The notes beneath the pieces were generated by a model. That model worked only from the letters and a program-made list of their open reading frames with translations, had not been told where the DNA came from and searched no databases. From Bryobacter sp964387685 (GTDB lineage: Bacteria; Acidobacteriota; Terriglobia; Bryobacterales; Bryobacteraceae), in contig CAYLXK010000015.1 in assembly GCA_964387685.1 (NCBI GenBank), positions 1 through 64,000 of the forward strand: DNA of 64,000 bases, read 5' to 3'. Made by a program: the position numbers and the translations under genes. Of this stretch, positions 1-7,847 are shown piece after piece; position 1 is the first letter of the stretch, and every line of letters begins with the position of its first letter.

Positions 1-964
1 GCCCGCCACGACGGCGCCGCGCGATGCCGCGCGCGTAGTAGTGGCCTTGCGCACGCAGGCCTCCTGCAGCGCGACGGCGGCCTCGAGCCAAAGCTGGGCG
101 ACCGTCCAGGCTCCCGTAACGGGCACGGGTCCCCGCAATCTTGTCGTGAACCTGGCGGCCAATCCGGGCGCCGCGCGCAGCGTCAACATTACGGCTGGCG
201 GCGCGAGCGTCACGGTGAATCAAGCGGGCGTCACCACCGGCGCACCGTCGATCACGGCCGTCGTCAACGGCGCCTCATTTGGCGATCAACTGGCGCCATC
301 CACCTGGGTCACGATCCTGGGCACGAATCTCGCTCCTTTGACCCGCAGTTGGGCGGGCGCAGACTTCCGCGGCAATCTGTTGCCCACAAGGCTGGAAGAT
401 GTCGAGGTACTCTTTGACGGCGTCGCCGGCTACCCTTACTTCATTAGCCCGGGACAGTTGAATGTCTTGATGCCGGACGGGATTGGTATCGGCGTGGTGA
501 AGGTCACGGTTCGCCGCGGGGCTGCGGTCAGCAATGCCTCAGGCGTGCATGTCATGCCGCATGCCCCAGGCTTCTTCACGCTGGGGGCTCAGTATGGCAA
601 CTTTATTGCGGCCGTTCATCCCGATGGCGTATTGGTAGGCCGGACCGGCCTCATCCCGGGAGCGCTAACACGTCCCCCGGTCCCGGGCAATGTCATCCAG
701 CTTTACCTAAGCGGCTTAGGCGATACGGAGCCGCGTACGCCCGCTGCGCAGATCGTTGCCAGCGCGGCGACTCTGCGCTTTCCGGCCCTCATAAAAATTG
801 GCGGGATAGAAGCGCGCGTCTTGTTTGCCGGAAAAGTCGGCAGTGGCCTCTACCAAATCAACATCGTCGTTCCCGATCTTCCGCCCGGGGACTACAGCAT
901 TGAATCCCTGCAAGAGGGCATTCTCTCCGCGGCTTCGGCCCTGCTGACTATAGGGCCTAATTAG
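1..964 (+). CDS. BACON-like / TIGR03437 domain surface protein, 5' end missing
   Basis: The reading frame is open from base 2, so the gene starts left of the window; the first possible internal start is GTG at 41. The visible N-terminal part ends in a 'VTVNQAG' strand typical of BACON-type immunoglobulin-like repeats. It is followed by about 210 residues opening 'ITAVVNGASFGDQLAPSTWVTI', which I recognise as the TIGR03437 C-terminal domain, a family concentrated in Solibacter-like Acidobacteriota. Such domains end large exported, probably adhesive or glycan-binding proteins. No catalytic motif is visible. The stop (TAG 962-964) overlaps the stop of the convergent gene by two bases. Product class is fairly sure; ligand and full architecture are unknown. 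Confidence 0.8.
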   Translation, partial: PATTAPRDAARVVVALRTQASCSATAASSQSWATVQAPVTGTGPRNLVVNLAANPGAARSVNITAGGASVTVNQAGVTTGAPSITAVVNGASFGDQLAPSTWVTILGTNLAPLTRSWAGADFRGNLLPTRLEDVEVLFDGVAGYPYFISPGQLNVLMPDGIGIGVVKVTVRRGAAVSNASGVHVMPHAPGFFTLGAQYGNFIAAVHPDGVLVGRTGLIPGALTRPPVPGNVIQLYLSGLGDTEPRTPAAQIVASAATLRFPALIKIGGIEARVLFAGKVGSGLYQINIVVPDLPPGDYSIESLQEGILSAASALLTIGPN

Positions 965-1428
965 TAACGGGAAACCGCCACGAAAACAACTTCCACTTCC
1001 GGATCGGGTTCGGCTTCCGGGACAATTTGCCACTCGTTTTCGATATCCGGCATCGCTAAATCGTCTTCGCTTTCCTCACCGTCTCCGCTCAAGACGGCCG
1101 CCTGCTCTTCGGTCAGATCGCCCAGGTAACGGTCGTGGCCCACTTCGAGCTTGGCGAAAACAATCACGGGAGTCAGTTCGCCTTCCACTTCGATGAAATG
1201 AGGACGATCGGCGAATTCGACGCGCGTATGGACACCGGGGTCGCTGGGAACTTCCATCTCGTTCCACTTCTCGAAGAGCAATTCCTCAAAGGTGCCCCGC
1301 GACTCCCCTCCAGCCGCCAGCAGTTTCGTATTCCGAAAATTCGCTTTCAGGCGCAGCGGATTCCCCGCCTCGTCTTCGACCTGAAAGGACAGGAATCGGA
1401 TTTTCGCCATTTGGCACAGAACGGTCAT
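961..1428 (-). CDS. Conserved acidic hypothetical protein coupled to the response regulator
   Basis: A 155-residue protein of no family I recognise. I chose ATG 1428 because an AGGAGG (1443-1438 on the minus strand) lies nine bases upstream; an ATG at 1410 (MAKIRF) would sit too far away. The N-terminal half alternates hydrophobic and charged residues as in a beta-rich fold. The C-terminal third is strongly acidic, with a Glu/Asp cluster followed by 'EAEPDPEVEVV'. No signal peptide or membrane segment is visible, so it is probably cytoplasmic. The Shine-Dalgarno overlaps the TAG stop of the upstream receiver-XRE gene, which implies translational coupling and a shared role; a partner or output of that regulator is one inference. 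Confidence 0.7.
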   Translation of the reverse strand: MTVLCQMAKIRFLSFQVEDEAGNPLRLKANFRNTKLLAAGGESRGTFEELLFEKWNEMEVPSDPGVHTRVEFADRPHFIEVEGELTPVIVFAKLEVGHDRYLGDLTEEQAAVLSGDGEESEDDLAMPDIENEWQIVPEAEPDPEVEVVFVAVSRY

Positions 1429-1437
1429 TGATTGCAT

Positions 1438-1443
1438 CCTCCT
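1438..1443 (-). promoter_or_regulatory. Shine-Dalgarno AGGAGG embedded in the upstream stop codon
   Basis: A perfect AGGAGG read on the minus strand shares bases with the TAG stop (1444-1442) of the receiver-XRE gene and stands nine bases before ATG 1428. It decides the start of the downstream acidic protein and suggests coupled translation. Confidence 0.75.
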
Positions 1444-2065
1444 AAAATTCGATCGATGCCAGGAGCTCGGATGGCTTTCTCTCAAAGGCCTGGCAAATGG
1501 ACAGTAGGCTTTCGAGCGAAGGCAAGTGCGCGCCCCGCTCGATCGAACTGATCTGGCTAACGCTGAGTTTGGTTGCCGCGGCAACGTCCTTCAAGGACCA
1601 GTCCTTCTGCACGCGCAGCATTTTGATGCTGTGGCCCAGGCGCTCCCGCAGACGGTCCTGCGCGGCGCGGCCCAGCCCAAACGCCTCGATGGCATGGTCT
1701 AAGGTTGCGCGCAGTTGAGCCAGGCTGAAGGGCTTCGTTAAGTAATCGAAGGCTTTGCGCTTCAGCGCGGTCCGCATATCGTCCAACGAAGGATATCCAG
1801 TGACGATAATGACGCAGAGCATCGGCCAGCGGGTCAGGAGCGTATCCAGAACCTGCTCACCTTGGTGATCGCCCATTTTCATGTCCAGTAGCACGATATC
1901 GGGCAACCTTTGTTCGGCCGCATCATACAGCGCCATCGGCAGGGCGTAGCTGCGCACCAGGAAATGCGGGTCCCCGGCCAACACGTCTTCCATGTAGCCG
2001 CGGAAGTCGTTGTCGTCGTCCAGGACGGCGATTTCCACCTGGCCCAGGCTGGGCGCGAGTTCCAT
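1442..2065 (-). CDS. Response regulator: receiver domain fused to XRE-type HTH
   Basis: A 207-residue two-domain regulator. Residues 10-130 form a CheY-like receiver with the acidic pocket D16-D18, phosphoacceptor D61, switch T89 and conserved K111 ('YLTKPF'). Residues about 145-200 form a lambda-repressor/XRE helix-turn-helix ('LSVSQISSIERGAHLPSLESLL'-like segment). Receiver domains usually carry OmpR, NarL or Fis outputs, so an XRE output is less common and suggests phosphorylation-controlled repression or activation. No histidine kinase lies nearby, so it is an orphan within the window. Its start is only about 26 bp from a divergent sulfatase start at 2092, so it may control that gene as well as itself. 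Domain calls are strong; the target is inferred. Confidence 0.9.
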   Translation of the reverse strand: MELAPSLGQVEIAVLDDDNDFRGYMEDVLAGDPHFLVRSYALPMALYDAAEQRLPDIVLLDMKMGDHQGEQVLDTLLTRWPMLCVIIVTGYPSLDDMRTALKRKAFDYLTKPFSLAQLRATLDHAIEAFGLGRAAQDRLRERLGHSIKMLRVQKDWSLKDVAAATKLSVSQISSIERGAHLPSLESLLSICQAFERKPSELLASIEF

Positions 2066-2091
2066 AGCTCTACTGTAATATCGTGAAATCC

Positions 2092-3498
2092 ATGCAGCGT
2101 AGAAACTTTCTCGCCACTGCCTCCTCGGCGCTTTTCGCCGCCCAGAAGCGCGCGCCCAACCTTGTGCTGGTTCTCTTTGACGACCTGGGCTGGCGGGATT
2201 TTTCCAGTTATGGCAACCCCTTTCACCAAACGCCCCACATCGATGCGCTGGCTCGCGAGGGAACCCGCTTTACCAACGCCTATGCCGCTTGTCCCGTCTG
2301 CAGCCCCACGCGTTCGGCTGTCCTGAGCGGAAAGTACCCGATCCGGACGGGCGTTACCGATTGGATTCCGGGCCGCGCGCAATGGAAATCGGCAAAACTA
2401 ATCACGCCCCGTACGGCTCTGCAAATGCGTCTGGAAGAGCAAACGTTGGCCGAGCGCCTGCGGCCGGCCGGATACGCGACCGCGTCCATCGGCAAATGGC
2501 ACCTGGGCGGGACGGGCTTCTCGCCCACCGATCAGGGTTTCGACCTAAACATCGGCGGCAACCATAAAGGCTCCAATCCATACTTTGGCCCCTTCGACCT
2601 GCCTGGCCTGGCCGGCCGAACCAAAGAGCAATATCTCACCGACGAGTTGCACAGCGCCGTCCGCTCATGGGTGGGCCAACAAACGTCGGCCCGCAAACCG
2701 TTCTTCCTCTACTGCCCCAACTACAGCGTGCACACGCCGATTCAGGCGCCAGAGTCGCAGATCCAGGCTGTCCAAGGCAAATCGAAACGCGAGCAAACCT
2801 ATCGCGCCATGCTGGAAATCACCGACGCGCACATTGGCCGTTTGCGCGAACAACTACGCGCCGCGGGCGAGTACGAGAACACCATCTGGGCCATCACCTC
2901 CGATAACGGCGGCCTGCGTTTTGAAGGAAAGGATCCGGTGCCATTCACCGACAACGCTCCGTTGCGGGCCGGCAAGGGCCACCTGTATGAAGGGGGTATT
3001 CGCGTGCCCTTGATTCTCGCGGGGCCTGGGGTGGCGAAGGCGAAAACCGATTCCTCTCTCGCCTCGAGCATCGATCTGATGCCGACGCTCCTGGACTTGG
3101 CCGGGCAACGGCCCCCCGCCGGTATCGATGGTGTCAGCCTGCGCAAGGTCCCCGCCCGTCGAGCGCTGTTTTGGCATTATCCCCACTATTCAAACCAGGG
3201 CGGAGTTCCCGGAGGCGCCATGCGCGAACGCGACGCGCAAGGCACAGAGTGGAAGCTGATCGAGTTCTACGAAGACAGACGTTTGGAGTTGTTCAACCTC
3301 AGCGCGGACCCTGGCGAAAAAGTCAATCTGATCGCCCAGGAGGCCAAGAGAGCCAATTCGATGCAACGTGCCCTTCAGAGATGGAGGGCTGCCGGCGGGG
3401 CCATTATGCCTACGGAGAACCCGAACTTTGAGGCGGCCTCAGCCAACCAGGGACTTGCCGGCGCGGAAGACCCTACGGAACCAGCACGGATGCCGTAG
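2092..3498 (+). CDS. Exported sulfatase, C-S-P-T-R active site
   Basis: A 468-residue formylglycine-dependent sulfatase of the alkaline phosphatase superfamily, expected to hydrolyse sulfate esters of glycans. The start at ATG 2092 gives MQRRNFLA, a twin-arginine-like leader; GTG 2083 would add only three residues. Metal ligands begin at D30-D31. The modifiable cysteine is C70 in C-S-P-T-R, followed by 'SAVLSGK'. 'GKWHLGG' and 'SDNGG' give the usual lysine/histidine and late Asp-Asn ligands. It is transcribed divergently from the receiver-XRE regulator, and its 3' end overlaps the convergent Flp pilin gene by 26 bp. The substrate cannot be assigned from sequence; arylsulfatase A-like is the closest general description. 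Confidence 0.92.
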   Translation: MQRRNFLATASSALFAAQKRAPNLVLVLFDDLGWRDFSSYGNPFHQTPHIDALAREGTRFTNAYAACPVCSPTRSAVLSGKYPIRTGVTDWIPGRAQWKSAKLITPRTALQMRLEEQTLAERLRPAGYATASIGKWHLGGTGFSPTDQGFDLNIGGNHKGSNPYFGPFDLPGLAGRTKEQYLTDELHSAVRSWVGQQTSARKPFFLYCPNYSVHTPIQAPESQIQAVQGKSKREQTYRAMLEITDAHIGRLREQLRAAGEYENTIWAITSDNGGLRFEGKDPVPFTDNAPLRAGKGHLYEGGIRVPLILAGPGVAKAKTDSSLASSIDLMPTLLDLAGQRPPAGIDGVSLRKVPARRALFWHYPHYSNQGGVPGGAMRERDAQGTEWKLIEFYEDRRLELFNLSADPGEKVNLIAQEAKRANSMQRALQRWRAAGGAIMPTENPNFEAASANQGLAGAEDPTEPARMP

Positions 3499-3688
3499 AC
3501 ATGAGACGCGAGAAAATGTGGCTGATGGAAGGAAAGATGTTGGAAGGAAAAAAGGCCCAGGCGGCCACCGTTACAAAACCTACCAGTAGAGCGTATTCAA
3601 TGAGGTCCTGGCCGCTTTCGTCGGCCGAAAGCCGCTGGACCCGTCGGTGGGCCAGTTTCAGCAAGGAAGTTAAACTTTGGGCAGGCAT
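3473..3688 (-). CDS. Flp/Fap-type (type IVb) pilin
   Basis: A 71-residue protein with the Flp pilin signature: a short basic N-terminus, then 'DESGQDLIEYALLVGF' leading into one hydrophobic helix (residues about 25-55). Flp subunits are inserted in the inner membrane, cleaved by a TadV/CpaA-type prepilin peptidase before the conserved Glu-Tyr segment, and assembled by the Tad machinery into adhesive pili. No tad/cpa gene lies in the window, so this is an orphan pilin locus. A GGAGT sits about nine bases before ATG 3688. The gene tail overlaps the convergent sulfatase. The pilin call is strong; whether it forms Tad pili is inference. Confidence 0.85.
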   Translation of the reverse strand: MPAQSLTSLLKLAHRRVQRLSADESGQDLIEYALLVGFVTVAAWAFFPSNIFPSISHIFSRLMSTASVLVP

Positions 3689-3786
3689 GATCTAGTACTC
3701 CGTGCGTTTGAGTTATCTCTATCCTCATCGAAACCGAGGACGGGAACAACTAAGCAAAAGCCGTAGTATCACCCTAATTTTCCATT

Positions 3787-3825
3787 AGTACTTTAGGCGA
3801 AATCTAAGGTCGACCTTAAAGTACT
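3787..3825. promoter_or_regulatory. Nested inverted repeats between pilin and cyclophilin genes
   Basis: An outer inverted repeat pairs AGTACTTTA (3787-3795) with TAAAGTACT (3817-3825). Inside it is a perfect 14-bp palindrome, TAAGGTCGACCTTA (3805-3818). AGTACT also occurs at 3694-3699, just upstream of the pilin start. The element lies in the 158-bp divergent intergenic region, so it is a candidate operator for one or both genes; the binding protein is unknown. Confidence 0.45.
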
Positions 3826-3846
3826 CTCTGCGAGGTTTGTAATTGC

Positions 3847-4923
3847 GTGTTAATCCGTAGATTCTACAGCACCCTTTTTGTTTCCACCCTTTTGTGGGGG
3901 CAAACTCCTTCGCCAGATCCCATGCGCCTGGAAGCCGTGGTGGAAACAGAAGTGGGCGTTTTCCGCTTCGAATTCCTGCCCGATGCCGCTCCCAAACACG
4001 TGGCGCAGTTCCTGGCGCTGGCCCACAAGGGCTATTACAACGGCAGCGCATTTCACCGCGTTTTCGCCAACGGGCTGATTCAAGGCGGCGACCCGCTGTT
4101 GAAGGATCCCAAAACTAAACGGGAACTCTGGGGCACGGGCGGCTTGAAACTGCTGGCCGCCGAGTACTCGGCGATCAAGCACGAACGGGGCATCGTTTCC
4201 ACCGTCAGCATCCCGGACGTGCCGGATTCCGACGGCGCGCAGTTTTTCGTCTGCGTCTCTCCCCAACCCGCGCTGGACGGCAAGTACTCGGTTTTCGGCC
4301 GGGTGACCGAGGGCCAAGCGGTCGTCGATCAAATCTCAAACATCCCGGTTTCCGACGGTGGCTTGGCGGTGCAGCCCGTGCGCATTCTTAATGTGACTAT
4401 CGACCGGAAAAAGGTAGAACCTTATCGGGACGCTCCGTTAACGGAACTCAAGAAAACGGTCCGGCTAGAAACCACCCTCGGCACCATCCGCGTGGCTCTG
4501 GAGCCCGATTGGGCCCCGGAGAACGTTCGCAACTTCTTGAAGCTCAGCGCTACGGGTTGGTATGCGGGTACCAGTTTCCATCGGATCGCCAAAGGCTTCG
4601 TGATCCAAGGCGGCGCAGAGGGCATGCGCGTCGGGACCGCCTCCCACTCCGCCGACCGCTGGGTACGTTCGGTTCGAGGCGAGTTCCGCGCCGAGGTGAA
4701 ACACCTGCGCGGCATTCTTTCGATGGCCCGCGGCGAAGAACCGGACTCCGCAACCACGTCCTTCTTTATCGTGCTGGCGCCGTCGCCTCACCTGGATAAC
4801 CAATACTCGGCCTTCGGCCGCGTGATCGAGGGCCTAGAGGTCTTGGAGGCTTTCGAAAAGGAAGAGGTCGACGGCGAAACCCCCAAGCGCCGCTTGGAAA
4901 TTGTGAAAGCTACCATCGAATAG
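3847..4923 (+). CDS. Exported tandem cyclophilin-type peptidyl-prolyl isomerase
   Basis: A 358-residue protein with a signal peptide (GTG start, hydrophobic residues about 6-18, likely cleavage after W-G-Q) and two complete cyclophilin domains, about 27-185 and 200-357. Domain one has the 'AFHRV' catalytic arginine (R71) and 'LIQGGDP'. Domain two has 'SFHRI' (R245), 'VIQGG' and 'TTSFFIVLA'. Cyclophilins catalyse cis-trans isomerisation of X-Pro bonds; this one should act outside the cytoplasm on folding exported proteins. Single-domain periplasmic cyclophilins are about 190 residues, so this is an internal duplication. It is monocistronic, and the next gene converges on it. A second, single-domain paralogue is encoded at 29607-30356. 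Confidence 0.93.
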   Translation: MLIRRFYSTLFVSTLLWGQTPSPDPMRLEAVVETEVGVFRFEFLPDAAPKHVAQFLALAHKGYYNGSAFHRVFANGLIQGGDPLLKDPKTKRELWGTGGLKLLAAEYSAIKHERGIVSTVSIPDVPDSDGAQFFVCVSPQPALDGKYSVFGRVTEGQAVVDQISNIPVSDGGLAVQPVRILNVTIDRKKVEPYRDAPLTELKKTVRLETTLGTIRVALEPDWAPENVRNFLKLSATGWYAGTSFHRIAKGFVIQGGAEGMRVGTASHSADRWVRSVRGEFRAEVKHLRGILSMARGEEPDSATTSFFIVLAPSPHLDNQYSAFGRVIEGLEVLEAFEKEEVDGETPKRRLEIVKATIE

Positions 4924-4927
4924 CCGG

Positions 4928-5896
4928 CTAAAACACGCGATTAACCACTCCCGGAATGCTCCCGTTAATCACACTGACAAACTTCCTAGCGTCTGTCCCG
5001 GCCGACCATTCCTCCACTGTACCGGTGCTCTTCCAAATGAACGTGATTTTGCCCGTCGGCGCCATAAACCAATAGGCCGAGCCCTCGGGCAAAGGCAATC
5101 CGTCTTTGGCGGATTTTGGAGGCTTCTTCGTGTAACGCGCCCGGCCATCCTTGTAAATCAGGTAGTACTCTGTGCGCCCTGAATACTCCAGCTTCCACCA
5201 ACCGGTCAGCGCGGCCAGTTTTACCGGATCCGGTTTTGGGTCGTCCACATCGAAGTGAATCAGCGTGTAGGTGTAATCGCCATCCTTCAGGTACCAGCTA
5301 TCCTTCACCCAGGAATGCGGCGGGAAGCGCGCCACGGTATGGCAAGTCACTCCGCCAACACCCTCGGCGTCCAGCTTGCCAACGTACATCGTGGAATGCG
5401 TGTAGGACTTGCGGCCGCCGTAATCACCCGTCGGGCTGATATTGAAGTACCCAATCATGTCGCCTTCTTTGAAGACTCCCGAATTGATCACCCGCTGCGC
5501 CTGCGTCCTATTAACCCGCTCACAAAGCGTTTTCGTATCTGCCCTCGACTGCAGCGTGTTTACCAGATACGTTACGCCCCGTTCGTCCACGTCGGCGCCC
5601 CCGGCCGTCAGGCAGCGGGAAAGGTAATGAGCGCAGTCCGCCAATCCGTCCCAGCCATTGACTACCTGCTCGTGAATTGTGCCGTCGGAGGCAACGCGCA
5701 GGAACACCGCCTTCTCCGGCTCTCCCGAACCCTGCACAAAAAAGAACTTCCAGCCGTCGGCCTCGGGCGCTTTCAGCTGTTTGCGTTTCTGGGCGACCGA
5801 GATCCTCTCATTGGAAAGCCAAAAAATTCCGTCGTCGCACACCGTGTTCCAGTGCTTCCTGGCATAGTCCACCGCCGCTTTCCTGTTGAACGCCAT
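4928..5896 (-). CDS. Amidase_6-like cysteine hydrolase (putative)
   Basis: A 322-residue protein whose first 170 residues resemble the putative amidase (Amidase_6, NlpC-like papain fold) family: an 'AAVDYARKHW' opening, a candidate nucleophile C88 in 'ADCAHYLSRCLTAGG', and a candidate histidine H167 in 'SYTHSTMYVGK'. The last 100 residues ('TGWWKLEYSGRTEYYLIY') look like a small beta-rich add-on of unknown role. No signal peptide is apparent, which is unusual for a cell-wall enzyme. It is the last gene of a minus-strand run, three bases after a DUF6438 gene. The fold is a pattern-based inference; the substrate is unknown. Confidence 0.6.
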   Translation of the reverse strand: MAFNRKAAVDYARKHWNTVCDDGIFWLSNERISVAQKRKQLKAPEADGWKFFFVQGSGEPEKAVFLRVASDGTIHEQVVNGWDGLADCAHYLSRCLTAGGADVDERGVTYLVNTLQSRADTKTLCERVNRTQAQRVINSGVFKEGDMIGYFNISPTGDYGGRKSYTHSTMYVGKLDAEGVGGVTCHTVARFPPHSWVKDSWYLKDGDYTYTLIHFDVDDPKPDPVKLAALTGWWKLEYSGRTEYYLIYKDGRARYTKKPPKSAKDGLPLPEGSAYWFMAPTGKITFIWKSTGTVEEWSAGTDARKFVSVINGSIPGVVNRVF

Positions 5897-5899
5897 AAG

Positions 5900-6373
5900 C
5901 TACCGAACCCACTTCGCGGTCTGCAACGCGGTATCGATCTTCAACCCGAATTGCTTCAATTTGTCTGTGTCTTGTCCTGGGCATCCAAGATGCTGCACGA
6001 TGGTTCTGGACTTTCCCTGGCCTCCGACGGTCAGCGTGAGGTTGGGAGAGGCTGGATCGATGGTCGCGCAAGACTTCCCGGAAAGAGCGAAGAAATTCAA
6101 AGCCTCGGCCTCGGCAAGCAATTTACCCACTGCGTCGCGAGAGATCGTTGTCTTAAAAAGCCCCGGCCTTTTCACGTTGTAGCGCCCGTCGAAAATCGCC
6201 GACCCATCGGCGAAGATCACTACTTTGTAGACGGCGCAGCGCTTTTCGCAGGCGCCGCGCTGCATAACGATGAGAGCGTCGGCGGGCTGCTCGTCGGTCT
6301 TTACGACCTGCCAAGCGGCCGCGATCGCGTTGAGCCCGACCAGTCCGGCCAGAATCCGAAGGCCATTTCGCAT
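5900..6373 (-). CDS. DUF6438-type exported protein
   Basis: A 157-residue protein with a short hydrophobic leader (residues about 5-20) and the pattern I associate with DUF6438: 'IVMQRGACEKRCAVYKVVI', then 'DGSAIFDGRYNVKRPG'. Two cysteines in the first motif, plus later ones in 'GKSCATID' and 'LGCPGQD', could form disulfides in an exported protein. DUF6438 has no established biochemical function known to me. It precedes the amidase-like gene by three bases and follows the SDR gene by 19 bp, so co-transcription is likely. Family call is moderate, function unknown. Confidence 0.7.
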   Translation of the reverse strand: MRNGLRILAGLVGLNAIAAAWQVVKTDEQPADALIVMQRGACEKRCAVYKVVIFADGSAIFDGRYNVKRPGLFKTTISRDAVGKLLAEAEALNFFALSGKSCATIDPASPNLTLTVGGQGKSRTIVQHLGCPGQDTDKLKQFGLKIDTALQTAKWVR

Positions 6374-6392
6374 GGACTCAGCATAACGGGCT

Positions 6393-7136
6393 CTAGAGCG
6401 AAACGCGAGACTTTCTTTGCCACTTTAACCCGTCAAACTCGTCTCCGGCCTGGCCCCACGTTCCGAATTTCGCCGCCATCTGCCCCCCGTCCACCAGCAA
6501 CGCCGCGCCCGTAATGTAGGACGCCTGGGGCGAAGCTAGAAAGGCAATGGCTTCGGCCACCTCGCCGGGTTCCCCGCCCCGCCCGAGCGGAACCCCGCGG
6601 AAATACTCCCGCGCGAATTCCGGATCGGTAAAGCCTTTCTCCGTTAAGGGCGTGCGGATGAAGCCGGGACAGACGGCGTTCACCCTTATGCCGAAGGGCC
6701 CCAGCTCATTGGCCGCCGTGTGCAACAATCCCAGTACTCCCGCTTTGGACGCGTTGTAGGCCGTTAGCTCCGCTTCTCCGTCATAGGAATTGGTCGATGC
6801 CGTCAGCACGATGCTTCCTATGCGCCGCCGCCCCGCCTCTTGCAGCATCCAAAAGACCGCGCTGAGATTCACGTCGATAGTCCGCCGCCAGTCCTCCGGG
6901 GTCGTTTCCAGTAGCGAGGACGGCCGGCTGATGCCCGCGTTCAAGACCACAATATCGAGTGGGCCAAGGCGTTCCAATAACTCCGCGGCCGCGCCTTCCA
7001 TGCTGAGGTCGATCCCGTCCTCGAGCCCCGCCGAATGCACCTCGGCTCCTTCACGTCGCAGAACAGCTACGGTCGCTTTTCCAATCCCGCTTCCGCCTCC
7101 CGTTACCAGCGCCCGCTTGCCGTCCAGCCGCCCCAT
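6393..7136 (-). CDS. SDR-family NAD(P)-dependent oxidoreductase
   Basis: A 247-residue classical short-chain dehydrogenase/reductase. The Rossmann nucleotide site is 'TGGGSGIG' (12-19). 'LNAG' (65-68) replaces the usual NNAG. The catalytic set is a serine near 114, Y127 and K131 in Y-N-A-S-K. The 'PGFIRTPL' and 'ITGAALLVDGG' segments are those of 3-ketoacyl-ACP-reductase-like or sugar/alcohol dehydrogenase members. It is cytosolic; the substrate cannot be read from the sequence. Its ATG directly abuts the stop of the upstream DUF2959 lipoprotein gene with no spacer, consistent with an operon. Confidence 0.92.
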   Translation of the reverse strand: MGRLDGKRALVTGGGSGIGKATVAVLRREGAEVHSAGLEDGIDLSMEGAAAELLERLGPLDIVVLNAGISRPSSLLETTPEDWRRTIDVNLSAVFWMLQEAGRRRIGSIVLTASTNSYDGEAELTAYNASKAGVLGLLHTAANELGPFGIRVNAVCPGFIRTPLTEKGFTDPEFAREYFRGVPLGRGGEPGEVAEAIAFLASPQASYITGAALLVDGGQMAAKFGTWGQAGDEFDGLKWQRKSRVSL

Positions 7137-7781
7137 TCAGCTCTGCGCCGTCCTGAGGCTTTGAATGAAACTGTCCGCCTCCGCGATCGAACCCTCCATA
7201 TCCGTGATCAGCGCCCCTACTTCGGTATCCAGCTTGTCGGACGTGTTCTTCAAACTCCCGATCGCCTTCGCGTTCAGGTTGTGCTTTAAAAACAGCACCT
7301 GGTCTCGAAACGCAACCAGCACCGGCTTCATCTTCCGTTCCGTCGCCACCATCCGCCGCAAATACTGCTGGTGCCGCGCGCGCGTCTCCCGCAGCATCTT
7401 CTGCGAACTAACCCGCAACTCCCGGTTCTTCATCTCGCCAATTTCCTTGTCCCACTCCGCGAACAAATCGCCCGCCACCTTGTCGATGCTCTTGATGCGG
7501 TCTGAGAGTTCCTTGGCCCGCTCTTCGGCCTCCTGGAATTCTCCGTTCAGCTTCTTGTAGGTCTTCTCGAGATTCCCCCCCTCAAAGCCGGTTAGTTCCT
7601 GAAACGCCTCCAGCGTCGTCTTGATCTGCTCCTTGGCCTTCTCTTGGTCTTTCTTGCCTTCCAGCACCCGCTGCACCAGAATGTCGCGCTTCTCCTTGCC
7701 CAGCTTCTCCATGGACGCGTAATAGAGCGAACTGCACGAGCTAAGCAGGCTCAAAATCACCAAGGGCGCGAGCGGTCTCAT
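7137..7781 (-). CDS. DUF2959-family lipoprotein
   Basis: A 214-residue predicted lipoprotein. The leader ends in the lipobox L-S-S-C within the first 20 residues, and the rest is mostly alpha-helical, highly charged coiled coil. The 'YYASMEKLGKEKRDIL' stretch right after the lipid-anchored cysteine is the DUF2959 hallmark. A GTG at 7784 precedes ATG 7781 and would add one residue. The family has no settled function; its form fits a periplasmic membrane-tethered spacer or scaffold. It heads the run DUF2959-SDR-DUF6438-amidase. Confidence 0.85.
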   Translation of the reverse strand: MRPLAPLVILSLLSSCSSLYYASMEKLGKEKRDILVQRVLEGKKDQEKAKEQIKTTLEAFQELTGFEGGNLEKTYKKLNGEFQEAEERAKELSDRIKSIDKVAGDLFAEWDKEIGEMKNRELRVSSQKMLRETRARHQQYLRRMVATERKMKPVLVAFRDQVLFLKHNLNAKAIGSLKNTSDKLDTEVGALITDMEGSIAEADSFIQSLRTAQS

Positions 7782-7847
7782 CACCTCGAGTCTCTCATGA
7801 GATTCTCATTCTCGTATGCTATTCTCGACGGCGCTAAGGAGTAGCGT

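Noticed and set aside
5255..6514. 419-residue plus-strand frame
   Set aside because: Overlaps the amidase-like and DUF6438 genes antisense, and no motif is seen.
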